A DNA stretch of 8,139 nt from contig DAIDJI010000225.1 in assembly GCA_027451455.1 (NCBI GenBank), positions 1 through 8,139 on the forward strand, given 5' to 3'. The notes below the pieces were generated by a model. That model saw only the letters and a list, made by a program, of their open reading frames with translations, made no database searches and had not been told where the DNA came from. Position 1 is the stretch's first letter. Every line of letters begins with the position of its first letter. The translations under genes were made by a program, and so were the position numbers. This document shows positions 6,502 through 8,139 of the stretch, piece after piece. The DNA comes from Planctomycetales bacterium. Lineage in GTDB: Bacteria; Planctomycetota; Planctomycetia; Isosphaerales; Isosphaeraceae.

Positions 6502-7239
6502 TCACTCGTTTCGCTTCGCGTTTTCCAGCGTCTGCTTGCCGTCGAGTTTCCAGGTTCCCCAGGTGTCCTTGGACCAGGCGACAACCAGCTCCATGCTCTT
6601 CTTGGTGTTGCTATCTTTCGATTCCAGGTTCGCCGCCTCCTGAATGGGGATCGGGCCGTTGGTGGTCGCTCCGTCGCGGGAGAAAACCATCATCGTCTGC
6701 GCCGTACCGTCACTGTTTTCCTGGGCGTTGATCTGCACTCCGGGGTCGAAGTTGCCGATCGCCATTTTGAGGTCGAGATAATTTTTGTAAACGCCATTGA
6801 GCCACTCCATCGCCTGCATCTCGGTTCCGGGAAGAGCCATGGTCGAGGCGGTCTGGAGGTCGAGATCGCGAATGGCCTGAGCCAGAACATGGGACTGCTG
6901 GTCGACGGTTCGCTTCGAGAAGAGCCAGCCGAAGAAGACGACCACGAGCAGGACGACAGCCGTGACCCCGATGATCTTCGCGTCCGGAAGCTTGATCTTC
7001 GAGAGTTTGTCGGAAAGTCCTTCCAGGCCGGGGATTTCGAGCGCGACTCCCCCCTCACGCGCAACGCGTTCCTTCTTCCTGGATTGACCCTTTTGGGCCG
7101 GCGGCTCGCCCATGACCGCCTGGTGGGTCGCATTGAGGTGAAAGACCTGAAGGCACTTCTTGCAAACGAGCCGGGAATTGAGCTTGTCGCGAGGTATGCG
7201 ACCCCCCGCGCCACAGCGTGGACACGACATCTCGATCAT
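6502..7239 (-). CDS. zinc-ribbon single-pass membrane protein of unknown function
   Basis: I do not recognise a named family. The 245-residue product starts with a zinc ribbon: CPRC (6-9) and CKKC (26-29), two CxxC knuckles 16 residues apart, resembling the short MJ0042-type ribbons found at the N-termini of planctomycete and myxobacterial proteins. A basic linker (about 48-62), a short amphipathic stretch rich in Leu and Lys (70-86) and one strong TM helix (about 88-107) follow. The remaining 138 residues (108-245) are soluble, probably extracytoplasmic, with helical and strand-like parts, ending in ELVVAWSKDTWGTWKLDG, and with a single cysteine-free composition. An upstream in-frame ATG at 7305 would add 22 residues before the ribbon; ATG 7239 is preferred because GGGGG precedes it by 8 nt and the ribbon normally sits at the extreme N-terminus. 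It may sense or bind something and signal across the membrane, but that is inference. Confidence 0.8.
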   Translation of the reverse strand: MIEMSCPRCGAGGRIPRDKLNSRLVCKKCLQVFHLNATHQAVMGEPPAQKGQSRKKERVAREGGVALEIPGLEGLSDKLSKIKLPDAKIIGVTAVVLLVVVFFGWLFSKRTVDQQSHVLAQAIRDLDLQTASTMALPGTEMQAMEWLNGVYKNYLDLKMAIGNFDPGVQINAQENSDGTAQTMMVFSRDGATTNGPIPIQEAANLESKDSNTKKSMELVVAWSKDTWGTWKLDGKQTLENAKRNE

Positions 7240-7509
7240 GATCAGGACCCCCGTCGTCTTCTGCCGATTGGGATCCCCCGTCCGGCCCGAGGTCATCGCG
7301 GTCACCGTGTGGGACCGCCCGATCCTCCTCGCAGGTAAGCCGCCCGGGGCCGACTGCCGCTCCGCAGCGCGCGATCGCTCCTGCCAATCAGCTTAACCTC
7401 TCGCCCGAGATTCGCAACATTGTCATATCTCGGCTTCGAACGGACCTCCCTCCGGCCGGTCAGACTCATGACCGCATCAAACTACGAACGAATATTAACC
7501 TTTTTTTGA

Positions 7510-7527
7510 GCGGCTCCGCACAGCCGC
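7510..7527. repeat. perfect 6-bp hairpin next to a T7 run
   Basis: GCGGCT (7510-7515) and AGCCGC (7522-7527) pair around a 6-nt loop. The T7 run (7501-7507) lies before the stem on the plus strand, so this is not an intrinsic terminator in either direction. Confidence 0.4.
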
Positions 7528-7544
7528 ATTTAAGAGCACAAAGC

Positions 7545-7563
7545 GGGGCCTCGAGGCGGCCCC
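7545..7563. repeat. GC-only 6-bp hairpin enclosing a palindrome
   Basis: GGGGCC (7545-7550) pairs with GGCCCC (7558-7563) around 7 nt; the overlapping GCCTCGAGGC is itself a 10-bp palindrome. No T-tract follows. It may be a structured element or a regulator site. Confidence 0.35.
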
Positions 7564-7677
7564 CATCTCGCCAGAGTATGCCACGAAACAACTCTAGAAT
7601 CGCGATGGAGCGGAATCCCGCGGCTTTGAGGAAGGTGAGACCCCGGCATCATTGCTTTTTATTTCGGACGTTCGAGG

Positions 7678-7706
7678 TTGACACGTAAGCGAGGATTTCC
7701 TACAAT
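7678..7706 (+). promoter_or_regulatory. near-consensus sigma70 promoter of the HTH gene
   Basis: TTGACA (7678-7683) is a perfect -35 box and TACAAT (7701-7706) matches 5 of 6 positions of the -10 box, with the ideal 17-nt spacer. Transcription would start near 7713, giving a leader of about 117 nt to the ATG at 7830. It is the best promoter in the window and predicts strong, housekeeping-type expression. Confidence 0.75.
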
Positions 7707-7829
7707 CAAAGTGAATGGTTCAGGCCCACGCCAAACCCAGGCGACACCTCGAAATGGAATGGCACCTGGATTCGGATCGGAGCGGCTAGGAGGACCATTC
7801 TTCCGAAACCTCAATGGAGAGGGTGTACG

Positions 7830-8139
7830 ATGTCGTTGGCTCAACGTGTCCGCGAGTATCGCTATTCGAAGGGATGGGGCCCGGACGAGCTGGCGAGCCG
7901 AGCCGAGATTTCTCGGACGGCTCTTTACCAGATCGAGAGTGGCAAGACCGAGTTGCCCCGAGCGGGCACGCTCCGTCGGATTGCTCTGGCGCTCGATGTA
8001 CCGATGGAGGAACTTCTGGGCAACGGCCTGGAGTCGGAGCCCGCTCCGTCAGGAATGCGGCCGACCGTGGGACGGTCGAAGTTCGGATGGTCGCCGATGG
8101 AGGAGGGTCCGGCGCGATCGAAGCTGGGTGGTCCCATTG
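7830..8139 (+). CDS. XRE-family helix-turn-helix regulator (3' end outside the window)
   Basis: The first 103 codons are visible and no stop is reached. Residues 4-65 form a Cro/C1-type HTH: LAQRVREYR, then ELASRAEISRTALYQIESGK (20-39), which contains the recognition helix, then LRRIALALDVPMEELL (48-63). Such domains bind operator DNA as dimers and act as repressors or activators. After residue 65 the sequence turns Gly/Pro/Ser-rich and low in complexity, with two related pieces, RSKFGWSP (82-89) and RSKLGGP (96-102), so the tail may be a linker or a repeated segment leading to another domain. GGAGAGGG (7816-7823) lies 6 nt before the ATG and supports the start. It has its own strong promoter and long leader, which would suit autoregulation. 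Target genes are not evident from this window. Confidence 0.85.
   Translation, partial: MSLAQRVREYRYSKGWGPDELASRAEISRTALYQIESGKTELPRAGTLRRIALALDVPMEELLGNGLESEPAPSGMRPTVGRSKFGWSPMEEGPARSKLGGPI

Larger units (their letters stand above)
7240..7677. other. gene-free intergenic stretch
   Basis: Open frames here are short and lack ribosome binding sites. The stretch holds a small dyad TCTCG-CC-CGAGA (7400-7411), a T7 run (7501-7507) and two perfect hairpins listed separately. AT content rises around 7410-7510 compared with the neighbouring genes. I found no convincing promoter for the minus-strand zinc-ribbon gene, which must be transcribed from here. Confidence 0.5.

Noticed and set aside
7501..7527. 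intrinsic terminator made of the T7 run and the 7510-7527 hairpin
   Set aside because: The T-run precedes the stem on the plus strand and reads as A-run after it on the minus strand, the wrong order for termination in either direction.
7240..7829. CRISPR array, tRNA or mobile element in the long spacer
   Set aside because: No regularly spaced direct repeats, no cloverleaf-like arms and no terminal inverted repeats with target duplication were seen.
7711..8139. open plus-strand frame from GTG 7711 overlapping the HTH gene in another frame
   Set aside because: It begins at the predicted transcription start with no ribosome binding site and yields Arg/Trp/Cys-rich sequence typical of a shadow of the HTH frame.

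Overview
The window looks like chromosomal DNA of a GC-rich planctomycete, probably from the Isosphaeraceae/Gemmataceae side of the phylum. This is inferred from gene content rather than a marker gene: a secreted DUF1080 (3-keto-disaccharide hydrolase) protein, a DUF1570-like metallopeptidase, a short accessory SecA, and a single-pass zinc-ribbon membrane protein, all with strongly GC-rich third codon positions. I see no transposase, integrase, CRISPR array, tRNA or rRNA.

Layout from left to right. Positions 1-285 hold no convincing gene, only two perfect hairpins and a promoter-like pair pointing left. A DUF1080 gene (286-996, minus) and a DUF1570-like HExxH peptidase gene (1138-2142, plus) diverge from a 141-bp spacer that carries two small dyads. 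The peptidase gene runs tail-to-tail, with a 15-bp gap, into a minus-strand operon whose transcriptional order is murB (6246-5365), an ftsQ-like POTRA gene (5283-4216) and a short secA paralogue (4110-2158). A good sigma70-type promoter (TTGACG, 17 bp, TACGAT) lies ahead of murB. Upstream of that, also on the minus strand, is a gene for a zinc-ribbon, single-TM protein (7239-6502) whose stop is followed by a stem-loop. A 590-bp spacer follows, with two hairpins, a T7 run and a near-perfect promoter (TTGACA, 17 bp, TACAAT) that drives a rightward XRE-type HTH regulator gene, which is cut off by the window edge.

The murB-ftsQ-secA operon is the main point of interest. MurB makes UDP-MurNAc, the POTRA protein resembles the divisome scaffold FtsQ, and the order murB-ftsQ is that of classical division and cell wall (dcw) clusters. 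Planctomycetes are known for lacking FtsZ, so this may be a dcw remnant. The SecA has every ATPase motif but stops in the helical scaffold, without the two-helix finger, the wing domain or the C-terminal zinc site. The MurB carries substitutions at positions that align with catalytic residues (Ser to Cys, Glu to Gln). I see no clearly new defence or mobile system here.
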